The position numbers and the translations under genes are program-made. A stretch of DNA of 62,743 bases from a virus: the IMG/VR virus record IMGVR_UViG_3300030019_000034, positions 1-62,743 of that record, one strand, 5' to 3'. Below the pieces are notes generated by a model, which was not told the origin of the DNA, searched no databases, and saw nothing but the letters and a program-made list of their open reading frames with translations. This document shows, piece by piece, positions 33,361 through 42,386 of this stretch (position 1 is the first letter of the stretch; each line of letters opens with the position of its first letter).

Positions 33361-33572
33361 GATTGATTATTTCTAAATTTTTCGATAACAGTTAATACAC
33401 TCTCTCCTCCCGTCAGCGATCCAAACAAATATACAAAACTAGAATCAACCGTATGACCAAAGGCTGATAATCCTGCGAATACTAATAATGCAACGAAAGA
33501 AAGGACTGCTATAATCCTTTTATGAGATACATCATCCGTCGGGGAAATTAAACTATTCCAAAATTTTTTCAT
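33357..33572 (-). CDS. Small membrane protein, holin-like
   Basis: 71 aa, two spans (IIAVLSFVALLVFAGLSAF and VYLFGSLTGGESVLTVI) with a charged C-terminus. Its size and two-span layout resemble small phage holins. Lysis function not shown. Confidence 0.55.
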   Translation of the reverse strand: MKKFWNSLISPTDDVSHKRIIAVLSFVALLVFAGLSAFGHTVDSSFVYLFGSLTGGESVLTVIEKFRNNQS

Positions 33573-33577
33573 AACTT

Positions 33578-33865
33578 TTAAAATTTCATTTTACCGTGAC
33601 AATTCTTTTTTATAGAAGTAAGATGATATTGTCCGCAAAATTCGCATTTATACCAATTAACTCCTTTATGTTTATTTTTTAATAGAACTCTTGCTCTTTC
33701 AGCGTCTTGTATACTCGGATAACTAATCTTACCCGTACGACAAGCTACATTAGATTGAGTTATTCTTACCTTTCGTTTTTTATGTATTATAACATGTTCA
33801 ACTAGATCATCAGAAGAATTAAGTATTTTATCTACTTCATTTTTACTTAGACGCTTCATTATCAA
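33578..33865 (-). CDS. Zinc-finger phage protein
   Basis: 95 aa. CEFCGQYHLT near 78-87, with an upstream Cys, is a short zinc finger found in many small phage proteins. The IQDAERARVLLKNKH helix precedes it. Function unknown. Confidence 0.65.
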   Translation of the reverse strand: MIMKRLSKNEVDKILNSSDDLVEHVIIHKKRKVRITQSNVACRTGKISYPSIQDAERARVLLKNKHKGVNWYKCEFCGQYHLTSIKKNCHGKMKF

Positions 33866-34334
33866 TATTTTTTTTAGAATATTTTCCCCTAAACCTATTT
33901 AAAAATAAATGAGGTAAACTCCCAATACAAACAACATTAGGAGTTTTTAACAAAGATTGTTTATCAATAAAATTCATTTCAATAGGAGCAGGACTTCCTA
34001 ACATTGTTTTAAGTACTTCTCTTTCATTGCGACAATTCACAACTCCAAACTCTGGACAACAACCATTATTAAAATCTTTTTCAAAATCTTCAGGAGATTG
34101 TTTAAGGAAAAACATATTCATCTTATCTAATAATCTTTCAGAAACTTTTTCACTTATTTGTTCTTTCCTTCTTAAAAAATTAATAAGTTTTTTTGTATAT
34201 TTATTATAACTTATATCATGTTCAAATTTTACATCAAATATAGAAATAGAAGAACCAAAAGAAGTTCTTTGAAAATATTCTATTTTCTTTAACTCCTTCT
34301 TAATTTTTCTAGGCATTTTTGTTTTCATGGTCAA
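33843..34334 (-). CDS. Hypothetical protein
   Basis: 163 aa, basic and helical at the start (KMPRKIKKELKKIEYFQR). Not recognised. Short overlaps at both ends. Confidence 0.55.
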   Translation of the reverse strand: MTMKTKMPRKIKKELKKIEYFQRTSFGSSISIFDVKFEHDISYNKYTKKLINFLRRKEQISEKVSERLLDKMNMFFLKQSPEDFEKDFNNGCCPEFGVVNCRNEREVLKTMLGSPAPIEMNFIDKQSLLKTPNVVCIGSLPHLFLNRFRGKYSKKNIDNEASK

Positions 34335-34735
34335 TATTTTTTATACTGAACTCCTAGCAAATTACAAACCGCTTCATTGTAATAAAAGATATCACAAACT
34401 CTTTCAGTTTTTATAAACCCATTCTTTTTTACTTCTTTGCAAATTTCTTTTTTCTCTTTCTTATCAATGTAAAACAAAGTTCCGTTTTCAACGTGTAATT
34501 CGGCAACTCCGACTATTACATTACCGTACAAAAACATTATTTTGTCCCCTTCCGCTAATTCATCTGGAATTACTGATTGCTTAAAATCTTCTGCTAACAT
34601 CACGAATCTACCTACTTCAGGGTGAAGAGGAACAGAAAAAAGTATAGCAAGACTAAAATCTTTAGTCTCCTTTGAAAAAACTCTCACACGTTCATTTATA
34701 ACAGATTTTTCACCGTTAAAAAAGTATTGTCTCAT
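34331..34735 (-). CDS. Hypothetical protein
   Basis: 134 aa, beta-rich. The core DKIMFLYGNVIVGVAELHVE resembles an ASCH/PUA-like barrel, but this is uncertain. Not recognised otherwise. Confidence 0.55.
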   Translation of the reverse strand: MRQYFFNGEKSVINERVRVFSKETKDFSLAILFSVPLHPEVGRFVMLAEDFKQSVIPDELAEGDKIMFLYGNVIVGVAELHVENGTLFYIDKKEKKEICKEVKKNGFIKTERVCDIFYYNEAVCNLLGVQYKKY

Positions 34736-34743
34736 ATTATAAT

Positions 34744-34884
34744 TTATTTTTTGTTAGACTTATTTTTATCTTTCTTTACCTTCCTCATTTTAGGAACAGG
34801 TATGAACTTTCTTGGAGAATCTCCAAATTCTTCCTTCGCTTTGTTTAACTCATCGAAATGAGCCTTTTTCTTTATTTCTTCCAT
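34744..34884 (-). CDS. Small basic protein (46 aa)
   Basis: Open frame starting MEEIKKKAHFDELNKAKEEF and ending KDKNKSNKK, with the usual ATAATTTATT-type spacing around it. Lys-rich and probably disordered. It fills the gap between the helicase gene and 34331-34735. Confidence 0.5.
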   Translation of the reverse strand: MEEIKKKAHFDELNKAKEEFGDSPRKFIPVPKMRKVKKDKNKSNKK

Positions 34885-34897
34885 AATAATTTATTTT

Positions 34898-36376
34898 TTA
34901 TAAAATAACCTTGCCCTTTAAATCTTCTGAAAATACTGTTCCTGCTACATATATAAGTTTCTTTTTAGCCCTTGTTATAGCAACATATCTTAAATTATTT
35001 TCTTGAACATATTGCCAAGGTTGAGTAGTATATTTACTCGGTATAAGTTCGGGGCATAAAAAGAATACGCAATCATTTTCTAACCCTTTTGATTTATGTA
35101 TTGTACTTAGTATTATTCCCCTTACTTCATCTGAAAATATATTGTTTATTAAGTTCTTAAGCTCTTTAACACTTTCTACTTCTTCGCATAAGCAGTCAAT
35201 AACTTCTATCTTTTGTTGAAGCACTTCCATCTTAGGATGTAAACTTGGTTTTTTGAATCCCTTTTTCTCTAGCTTCTTTAAAAGTTTGTTTTGTTCAAGT
35301 TCTAACATTCTATGAAGTCCGCTTATTGTCTTCGCTCCCGTCTTACTGATCAAACCTAAAATTCCTTCTCCAATTTCTTTTCCACGAATCTTTGACTTTA
35401 TTTTATTCTTCATTAACCATAGATATGTTTGTATCAAAGGTTTCAAATTTCTACAAAGTATCCAATCTCCTTGTTCAATTTCTGTTAAACTTCCTTCTTT
35501 TACTATCCCATCGATTGCGTTAGAAGAATATGATATTTCGGGAACTATTTTTTGAGCTTCTTTAACTATATTCTTAGCGCAACGGTAAGACACACTAAGA
35601 GGCAATTTAATAGCCCTTCCATTAATAGAAGCTAGCTTTTCATAACTTTCTACGTCAGCCCCCGCGAAGCCATAAATTGCCTGTCTTTTATCTCCTACCG
35701 TTACCAACCTTCCACGACGGGATAAACACTTTTTAATAAATTCTTGTTGAAGAACAGAAAAGTCTTGACTTTCGTCACAAAATACATAATCAAATTTTCT
35801 GAAACGAATAGAACCGTCAGCAACAGGGACATATATCATATCCATGAAATCAAATTGCGTTTTATCTTTTACAATATATTCAAAGGCTTTAATTACCATA
35901 TCAATATCATTTTCTTCGATATTAACATCATAATGGTTTGTAAGTTCAATAATGTCTTCTTTAGTATTTTCACATAAATTACAACGCATTAAATCTAAAA
36001 TCTTAGGAATGGCGAAAAAGAAATATCCCCTTTTATTTTCGGGAACCTGAAAATCTTTCATGATTTTTTCAGTCTTTGCTATTCCTTTATTAGGATTCAT
36101 TCTTATATGTCCTCCGTATCTTTGTAAAACAGAATGCCAACCGCAAGAATGTATTGTCATTATTTCAACATCTCTCCTCTCATTTCTCTCTTTTAATTCA
36201 TCTACAATAGAATTATTAAAAGCCAAGAATAAAGATTTTGAGTTCTTCGGTATATATTTCAACAACTCCAATAATACAGTTGTCTTTCCCGACCCCGCAA
36301 CTGCTGATATATTTATATCTTTTTTTGTAAGTTGAAATGTTTTGTATATAGCTCTCTGATATTTAGAAGGCGTCAT
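34898..36376 (-). CDS. UvrD/Rep-like SF1A DNA helicase
   Basis: 492 aa. Helicase motifs in order: I SAVAGSGKTT (24-33), Ia LAFNNSIVDEL, II FCDESQDF, III GDKRQAIYGFAGAD, IV SYRCAKNI, V LSTIHKSKGLEND and VI RYVAITRAKKKL. A 3'-5' translocase that could act in replication restart or in clearing proteins from DNA. It lies downstream of the sigma-like and recombination genes in one long transcription block. Confidence 0.92.
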   Translation of the reverse strand: MTPSKYQRAIYKTFQLTKKDINISAVAGSGKTTVLLELLKYIPKNSKSLFLAFNNSIVDELKERNERRDVEIMTIHSCGWHSVLQRYGGHIRMNPNKGIAKTEKIMKDFQVPENKRGYFFFAIPKILDLMRCNLCENTKEDIIELTNHYDVNIEENDIDMVIKAFEYIVKDKTQFDFMDMIYVPVADGSIRFRKFDYVFCDESQDFSVLQQEFIKKCLSRRGRLVTVGDKRQAIYGFAGADVESYEKLASINGRAIKLPLSVSYRCAKNIVKEAQKIVPEISYSSNAIDGIVKEGSLTEIEQGDWILCRNLKPLIQTYLWLMKNKIKSKIRGKEIGEGILGLISKTGAKTISGLHRMLELEQNKLLKKLEKKGFKKPSLHPKMEVLQQKIEVIDCLCEEVESVKELKNLINNIFSDEVRGIILSTIHKSKGLENDCVFFLCPELIPSKYTTQPWQYVQENNLRYVAITRAKKKLIYVAGTVFSEDLKGKVIL

Positions 36377-36378
36377 TA

Positions 36379-36723
36379 TTAAAATTTTTTTGTATTATTA
36401 GCAGATGCGCTCCACTTATACCAAATAGACGTTTTGGTAAATTCACAATGAATTACAACTCCTTCTTCCATAACTCTTTCAAACATAGCTTTGAAATTAA
36501 CAGTATTAATACATTGCGCCGAGTTCTTTGTAAGAAACTCTGTTATATTAATACCTTCAACTGTATTAAAATCAATAGATTCAGCACTATTAAAATATCC
36601 TTGTTGCCATTTGTAAACTGAAAAGAATAAATTTTCTCCATCTGGAGTTACTACTTGTAGAATGCTATAACCGTCTAATACTAATTGCTCAATAGCTTTT
36701 TGATAAACATTAATTTCTCCCAT
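36379..36723 (-). CDS. Hypothetical protein
   Basis: 114 aa, alpha/beta (EQLVLDGYSILQVVTPDGE...). Sits 2 bases upstream of the helicase gene. Not recognised. Confidence 0.6.
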   Translation of the reverse strand: MGEINVYQKAIEQLVLDGYSILQVVTPDGENLFFSVYKWQQGYFNSAESIDFNTVEGINITEFLTKNSAQCINTVNFKAMFERVMEEGVVIHCEFTKTSIWYKWSASANNTKKF

Positions 36724-36725
36724 TT

Positions 36726-37352
36726 TTATATCTCCCCGTTTTGTTGAAATGTTATTAAAATTTCTTTTATTCTCTTTAGACTTTTAGAATATTGTCCATT
36801 TGTAACTTCTTCATTTTCTTCTAAAAATTCAGAAGTTTTTTGACCAAGCATTCTTGACCTGCATATTTTAACTTCTATTTCATTAAGTCCTAGATTCTCC
36901 ATCAATAATTCAGTTGTATCAGGTTCACTCGTGTCATGAAACCCCGCGTTAATTGTAGATAAAGATTCTGTTATTTCTACGCCATTACTTCTTTTCAATT
37001 CTTTTTGATAATATCTAAAGAAATTTCGAGAAAGAGATTTGTTGAAATAAAAATAAAAATTATACTTTTTACTGATAATATACTTATCTAAACACTTATC
37101 AAATATTACGTAGCAATCTGCTACTAATTCGTCTCTGTCGGGCAATGTATCTTTTCTGTACGTTCCCTTTAATAGATTCAAATAATTAGAGATATTTTTT
37201 TTAACAATATCTTTCATCATTTTGAAAATCAAATTCTTATAAGACTTGATTCGTTTTTCACTCTTAGAAAACCTTGTTATGGCGATATATTTGTTAATAT
37301 ATTTTGCCTTATAAAGGTAATCCTTTTTGAAATATGCATTTTCTAAACTCAT
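36726..37352 (-). CDS. Sigma-70-like RNA polymerase factor (1)
   Basis: 208 aa. A region-2-like helix set (RDELVADCYVIFDKCLDKYI, YFYFNKSLSRNFFRYYQKE) and a C-terminal region-4-like HTH (LNEIEVKICRSRMLGQKTSE, then FLEENEEVTNGQYS) place it among divergent phage sigma-like factors. It could direct host RNA polymerase to phage promoters. A second candidate is at 51201-51845. Confidence 0.6.
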   Translation of the reverse strand: MSLENAYFKKDYLYKAKYINKYIAITRFSKSEKRIKSYKNLIFKMMKDIVKKNISNYLNLLKGTYRKDTLPDRDELVADCYVIFDKCLDKYIISKKYNFYFYFNKSLSRNFFRYYQKELKRSNGVEITESLSTINAGFHDTSEPDTTELLMENLGLNEIEVKICRSRMLGQKTSEFLEENEEVTNGQYSKSLKRIKEILITFQQNGEI

Positions 37353-37356
37353 AATA

Positions 37357-37686
37357 TTACAAGTTTTTGAATTTTTTCACGGTCTCCTGAACTTTATATT
37401 CTTTGAGAGGTTTTATTTCTCTCTCATAATGATCATGTGAACGTTTCTTAAGTATATCCCGCTTTTGATCTGGAGAAGCAGATGAGTACTTACCTATCTC
37501 AACATTCTTTTCAGATAAAGGAACATTAACATTTAAATCTTCTTCCTCTCTTATTTCTCCGCATTCGGGACAAGGGGCGTTATCACTTTGAAACTCACCG
37601 TCTTTAAACTTGTAATTATTAGTTAAATGTTCTTCTTTTAAACCAAATCTAGGACAATCTGGATTTTGACATATGAATTTGCTCAT
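37357..37686 (-). CDS. Zinc-ribbon protein
   Basis: 109 aa. CQNPDCPRFG and CPECGE supply four Cys of a zinc ribbon. A basic segment SASPDQKRDILKKRSHDHYE follows, a pattern seen in small phage proteins annotated as FmdB-like. Probably nucleic-acid binding. Confidence 0.65.
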   Translation of the reverse strand: MSKFICQNPDCPRFGLKEEHLTNNYKFKDGEFQSDNAPCPECGEIREEEDLNVNVPLSEKNVEIGKYSSASPDQKRDILKKRSHDHYEREIKPLKEYKVQETVKKFKNL

Positions 37687-37687
37687 T

Positions 37688-38179
37688 TTATTTTTGTTTT
37701 TCGGTTATTCTTGCATATTCTAAGATTAACAATGCATCTGAAGTTGCTAAAGTTATTTTTGCGACAGAAGGATAAAGTTGTTGCGCTTTAAATTTCAATT
37801 TATTCTTCCAATCAGTTGAAGATTTTTTCCCTTTCGTTCCTAGTTGAAGGACTTTTTGCCATTTTTGAGGAGTAACTTCAACAGTAGGTATTTTTCTACA
37901 TAATAAAACCATTTCTAAATGTCCAAAGCCCTTACCGAAGTTGAACATACTTGACCCTCCCATTCCAGGAAGTCCGCCGACTTTCTCTAAATAACAAATA
38001 GAATTTCTTTGATAAACAGTCAAAAAATACAATAAATCTTGAGCAGTGTCGGGCATTTTTATTACCTCTATAAGTTTGTTGTTTTCTAAAGAAAAAATAG
38101 CTATTCCGCCATTCTTTCCTGGATCAATCGCTATTATTTTTTTATCATTAAAATATTTCGCCCTATCTTTATTATCCAT
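37688..38179 (-). CDS. RuvC-like RNase H-fold nuclease
   Basis: 163 aa. IIAIDPGKNGGIAIF near 15-29 is the first-strand Asp motif, ICYLEKVG near 60 gives the Glu, and a terminal LATSDALLILEYA helix gives the last Asp. Likely a Holliday-junction resolvase for recombination intermediates, next to the Mre11/Rad50 and RecA genes. An ACAGAGTTATATT motif lies in the leader. Confidence 0.8.
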   Translation of the reverse strand: MDNKDRAKYFNDKKIIAIDPGKNGGIAIFSLENNKLIEVIKMPDTAQDLLYFLTVYQRNSICYLEKVGGLPGMGGSSMFNFGKGFGHLEMVLLCRKIPTVEVTPQKWQKVLQLGTKGKKSSTDWKNKLKFKAQQLYPSVAKITLATSDALLILEYARITEKQK

Positions 38180-38214
38180 ATAATTTGTTTTTGGTTTAAT
38201 ATAATATAACTCTG

Positions 38215-40077
38215 TTAAACATCTACATATTTACTTATACCTTTTTCTTTTACAACATATAATGTATTTTCATTATTAAATGATTCACTTACATTCTGAG
38301 TAATAACCATTATCGTTTGGTTCATTTTTTCGAATATTTTTATTATGCTCTCTTGTCCCCTACCATCCATTCCGTGAAAACATTCATCGAATAACAATAA
38401 ATTAAGTCCTCTTCCTCCCAACGACATATTTATAAGATGTTGTATACCTAAAACTCCAGCTAGAGCAACTCTCCCTCTTTCTCCTCCTGACTTAGACATA
38501 AACGTTTCGGCGGTTACTCCATCGTTCAAAACAAAGATATCAATCTTCTCTCTTACCTCTCCAGATTTTAAAATAGTAAACCCGTTTATCAATATTGATA
38601 TATCAACTCCGAACTTTCGAAGATAGCTGTTTGTCATCCCCTCTATTATCTTTACGCTCTTGTTTGCTAAATAAGTTTGAAACCCAGACTTTCCCATATT
38701 GAATTGCCAATATTTTATAGTTTCAATTTCTTCCGTAAGAGGAATCAATTTTTGAGTCATTTCTTTTATAGATTTGTCGCATTCTTCGATTTTGTTATTT
38801 AAACTATTTAACAACTTGTTATCTTTCTTTCTTTTCTTAAGAAATTCTCTTTCTTCTTTTAATCTAGCAATTTTCTCCGTTATTTCATTTTTTTCTTCCT
38901 TCTTTCTATTTATTTTTCTTTCTAAAGATACTTTATCTTCAATAAAAGAATCATAAATTTCTTTTTTTTGCTCCGACTTTGAAATCGTATCTTTTAAAAT
39001 TTTTATACTTTTGTTTATTTCTTCAAGTTTCCTTTGTTGTTTCTTTATATCTTCTTCATTTTCCTTGAGAAGTTTTTTAGCTTCGGGAACAGATAAATCT
39101 AATTCTGATTCACGAATAAATTCGTGTTTGCATTTTGGACAAGTTACAGTATCATCTAACAAAGATTTCAACTCTTTCCCAACTCTTTTGTTTTCCAATA
39201 TTTCAGTTTCTAACTCATCAAATTTTAATTGGATGTTCTTTTTTTTCTTTTTTAATTCAGAAACGTCTTCAAAAGTTATTGATGAAATTGATTCTTTGAT
39301 TACTTTTAAAGTTTCTTTATATTTCTTCAAACAAATATCTATTTCTTCAGATTCTTCTTTTAAGATAGATTCTTTATTGTTTATATCTTTAATCTCTTCT
39401 TCGGTATTATCAATTCCAAGCATCTCCTGCCTTTGCTCGTCAAATAACTCTCGCTTACTGTATAACTTACTTACTTCATCATTTATATCATTGTATTTTA
39501 AGTTTTCTTCTTTATATTTCAAATCAAGTTCTTCAACTACGGGGTTCACCATATCAGCAGAAGTTATTCTATTCATAATTTCCTTTTTCTCTGAATCTGA
39601 AGCTGTAAAGAAAGTATAACGGCTGTCTTGACTTATTATGAAATATCTCAATAAATCTTCTCGGCTTATTCCTATAAGTTCCAAGATTCTTCTATTTGCC
39701 TCATTTACAGAAACAACTTGTTTATTAAGTTTATCGTTTTCCCATATTTCTATTTTAACAGGTTTATTTCCTCTATAAAATTGTCTTTCTATCTTCAACG
39801 TCATATTCAAAACGGGATTAGAAAGAAAGAATACGATTCTACAATCTTCTTCCTCCCTGTTTATAAAGCTTTCTTTTTTCAAACCTCTTAAACTTTCATT
39901 TGTCAAAGCTATACTTATACCTTCAAATAAAGTAGTTTTTCCCGCTCCGTTATTTTCCAATCCTCTGTCAGTTTCATTCTTGCCGAATATTACAGTACAA
40001 GAATTATTTTTAAATTCATAAATAGATTCTTTATGAGCAAACAAATTATATATCTCTATTTTATTTGGATTCCACAT
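38215..40077 (-). CDS. Rad50/SbcC-like ATPase (T4 gp46-like)
   Basis: 620 aa. N-terminal ATPase half with IFGKNETDRGLENNGAGKTT (Walker A), long coiled coils, a zinc hook CPKCKHEF near 313, and a C-terminal half with ABC signature SKSGGERGRVALAG near 530 and Walker B LLLFDECFHGMD near 560. Works with the Mre11-like nuclease whose gene overlaps it by 17 bases. Resects DNA ends for UvsX. Confidence 0.93.
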   Translation of the reverse strand: MWNPNKIEIYNLFAHKESIYEFKNNSCTVIFGKNETDRGLENNGAGKTTLFEGISIALTNESLRGLKKESFINREEEDCRIVFFLSNPVLNMTLKIERQFYRGNKPVKIEIWENDKLNKQVVSVNEANRRILELIGISREDLLRYFIISQDSRYTFFTASDSEKKEIMNRITSADMVNPVVEELDLKYKEENLKYNDINDEVSKLYSKRELFDEQRQEMLGIDNTEEEIKDINNKESILKEESEEIDICLKKYKETLKVIKESISSITFEDVSELKKKKKNIQLKFDELETEILENKRVGKELKSLLDDTVTCPKCKHEFIRESELDLSVPEAKKLLKENEEDIKKQQRKLEEINKSIKILKDTISKSEQKKEIYDSFIEDKVSLERKINRKKEEKNEITEKIARLKEEREFLKKRKKDNKLLNSLNNKIEECDKSIKEMTQKLIPLTEEIETIKYWQFNMGKSGFQTYLANKSVKIIEGMTNSYLRKFGVDISILINGFTILKSGEVREKIDIFVLNDGVTAETFMSKSGGERGRVALAGVLGIQHLINMSLGGRGLNLLLFDECFHGMDGRGQESIIKIFEKMNQTIMVITQNVSESFNNENTLYVVKEKGISKYVDV

Positions 40078-41149
40078 ACTTCATTTTCTTAATTAAATCA
40101 AAACCAAATTTAAATTTACTCCCCTTTATAGAATTTTCTGAACAAAACTTCAAAAAATCTTTCGTTACAGTTTTTTTATCATATGATAAAACGCTATCCG
40201 ATTCACTTATTTCTATAGCTTCTTTCTCTTCATCGCATTCAAACTTTACGTCAATCCCATATTTACTTTGTATGTCAGAAATATTTATTTTTTGACAATC
40301 TGTTTTCTTACCTATAAATACAAATCTTATATGGTCATAAGTCTCTCCCTCGTATTTTTCTAACAAATTTCTTAAGCTTTCTTTGTCCGAAGCTTCAATT
40401 ACTTCTTTGATATATTTAGGAAATTTAGAGGGTAAAAATTTAGTTGATCCGTCTTTAAAAAGAACCGTGAACCCCTTATCAATTATATTTTCTCCGTAAT
40501 TATTTTGATAAGCCGAGCCTGTATAAATAACATTATCTGCTAATTTAGAAGCGTTATGATAATGACCAATTAGAACTTTCGTATAATCTTTGAACATAGA
40601 AGGTTTTATTATAGAAGAAACTTTTGAACCGTCATTATTCATAACTCCATCAAACCCAGAATGAGTTATCATAAAAATAGACATATCTGAACTTATATCC
40701 CCTTCTTGAAAATTATCTTCAATTTCTGAATTGACTCTTTCGAACTCTTCTACCCATTTTTCATCTTTAAAATAAGGTATGAATACAATTACCGCTCCGT
40801 TTATAAACCTTCTCGTAGCTGACCTATATAAGCTTATACAAGGCTCTGAATAAACATCTAGGTATGACCTTTCATCATCGCTATCGGTTTTATCGTGGTT
40901 TCCTGGAATTACATGAATATTTAATTTATTCTTTGTTAATAATTCCAATATCTCCTTCCAATCAGTTAAGCACTGAAGAGGTTGCCCCGAACGGTTTGTA
41001 AAAACATCTCCTCCGCAAAATATACATTTTGTATCATATTCTTTACAAACTTTTATAAGTTGTTTAAAGACATCTTTAACCAATTCTCCGTTATCTTTAT
41101 CTAAATGAATATCATTAACTAAAATTCCTACTACTTCTTTTTTTATCAT
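40061..41149 (-). CDS. Mre11/SbcD-like nuclease (T4 gp47-like)
   Basis: Metallophosphoesterase motifs: NDIHLDKDNG, FCGGDVFTNRSG, VIPGNHDKTDSDD, THSGFDG and IGHYHNAS. The Met at 41149 is preferred (362 aa) because the longer frame to 41182 would overlap the RecA gene; the leader before it is A-rich. Partner of the Rad50-like protein in end processing. Confidence 0.92.
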   Translation of the reverse strand: MIKKEVVGILVNDIHLDKDNGELVKDVFKQLIKVCKEYDTKCIFCGGDVFTNRSGQPLQCLTDWKEILELLTKNKLNIHVIPGNHDKTDSDDERSYLDVYSEPCISLYRSATRRFINGAVIVFIPYFKDEKWVEEFERVNSEIEDNFQEGDISSDMSIFMITHSGFDGVMNNDGSKVSSIIKPSMFKDYTKVLIGHYHNASKLADNVIYTGSAYQNNYGENIIDKGFTVLFKDGSTKFLPSKFPKYIKEVIEASDKESLRNLLEKYEGETYDHIRFVFIGKKTDCQKINISDIQSKYGIDVKFECDEEKEAIEISESDSVLSYDKKTVTKDFLKFCSENSIKGSKFKFGFDLIKKMKYVESK

Positions 41150-41162
41150 AACATGATTTTTT

Positions 41163-42293
41163 TTAATCTTCTTCGACTTCAATATTTTTTAAAAGTGATT
41201 CCTTTAAAGCTACCAAGTCATCTTGCATAGATTTTTTTATTTTACTATGAAGTATTTTAAGAAATTTGTCATGTTGTTGATATAGCTTAAAAAATTCTCT
41301 AGGAGAACTCCATGACAATCTGCCATTCATAAAAATATACTTCTTCGCTCCTTCCTTCTTTAATAACCCTGTTTCAACGGCATAGTCTATATCTTCTTGA
41401 GAAAGAATTATACCATAACCTAATAATATACGTATGTCTGTTTTCTTTCTGCTACCAAAGTCATTTTTTACAACTTTTACTTCTGTTATTTGAGCTACTT
41501 CAACATCATCTATCTTTTCGTTGCCCTTCAATTTCAAAGAAAGCCTCAAACATGGTAGCAATTCCACCCATTCGCCGCCAGTCGATTTTCTGGTTGTGAT
41601 AAAACTTCCAGGAGCCGTATTATCATATTGATGATTTAACATAACAAAATGTACTACATGATCATACATCTCCGACATAATAGACTTGGCAAATTTTTTA
41701 GATTCTTTAGCGAAAGACATCATCTTTTCATTTTTGAATTCTATATCTTCTACTCCTCCGTCAGATTGTAATTTCTTTTCCATCCGCTTCGTATTCTCTT
41801 CCATCGTTTCAAGTTCTGACCTTGACAAAGTGGCTCCCAAACTATCCCAAAGAAAGAAAAATTTGGGAGTTCTTTTTTCTTGTTTCATTATTTCATCGGC
41901 GTCCATTATAAGTTTTTTAACTTGCATGAACATTGCTTCTACATATTTTATTTTAATTATTATTATGTCCTTTATTGGCAATCCTAATTGAAGTGCATAA
42001 TCTTTATTGTCTCGGTTTTCACTAGAAAGTATAACGGCTATCCCGTCTTCAGGATTCTCCTTCAAAAAATACTTCATTGCCATAAGCCCTAGAGTAGTCT
42101 TACCGCTTCTACTTTTACCAGCGATTTCAATTATTCCTGTAGGCAAACCAAAAGTTCGTAGATTATAATCTAAAGAAGGACTGCCTGTATGAGACCAACT
42201 TTTTACATCCTTAAAACCATCTTTTTCAGAAAATTTAATAACATCCTCGCTATTGAATTTTTTTACTATTTTGTCTATAATACTATTGCTCAT
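41163..42293 (-). CDS. RecA/UvsX-like recombinase
   Basis: 376 aa. IIEIAGKSRSGKTTLGLMAM near 55-74 is the Walker A region; PKFFFLWDSLGAT is Walker B, followed by loop regions (FVMLNHQYDNTAPGS, TTRKSTGGEW). The layout is closer to phage UvsX than bacterial RecA, with an acidic C-terminus. It drives strand invasion for recombination-dependent replication. Confidence 0.92.
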   Translation of the reverse strand: MSNSIIDKIVKKFNSEDVIKFSEKDGFKDVKSWSHTGSPSLDYNLRTFGLPTGIIEIAGKSRSGKTTLGLMAMKYFLKENPEDGIAVILSSENRDNKDYALQLGLPIKDIIIIKIKYVEAMFMQVKKLIMDADEIMKQEKRTPKFFFLWDSLGATLSRSELETMEENTKRMEKKLQSDGGVEDIEFKNEKMMSFAKESKKFAKSIMSEMYDHVVHFVMLNHQYDNTAPGSFITTRKSTGGEWVELLPCLRLSLKLKGNEKIDDVEVAQITEVKVVKNDFGSRKKTDIRILLGYGIILSQEDIDYAVETGLLKKEGAKKYIFMNGRLSWSSPREFFKLYQQHDKFLKILHSKIKKSMQDDLVALKESLLKNIEVEED

Positions 42294-42313
42294 ATTTTCT
42301 TTTATTTATAAAA

Positions 42314-42345
42314 TAAGCCAATGATATATTACAACCACTGGCTTA
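42314..42345 (-). terminator. Terminator after the ssDNA-binding protein gene
   Basis: TAAGCCA(G)TGG / (C)ATTGGCTTA stem followed by TTTTATAAAT on the minus strand. It lies between the SSB gene and the RecA gene, so it may attenuate. Confidence 0.65.
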
Positions 42346-42386
42346 CAATTCTTTTTTGTTAAAATAATATTTAAGAATAAGAAAGA

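Noticed and set aside
38774-39619. Open frames on the plus strand, Ser/Phe-rich
   Set aside because: They are complements of Lys/Glu-rich coiled-coil codons of the Rad50-like gene and have no leader or family pattern.
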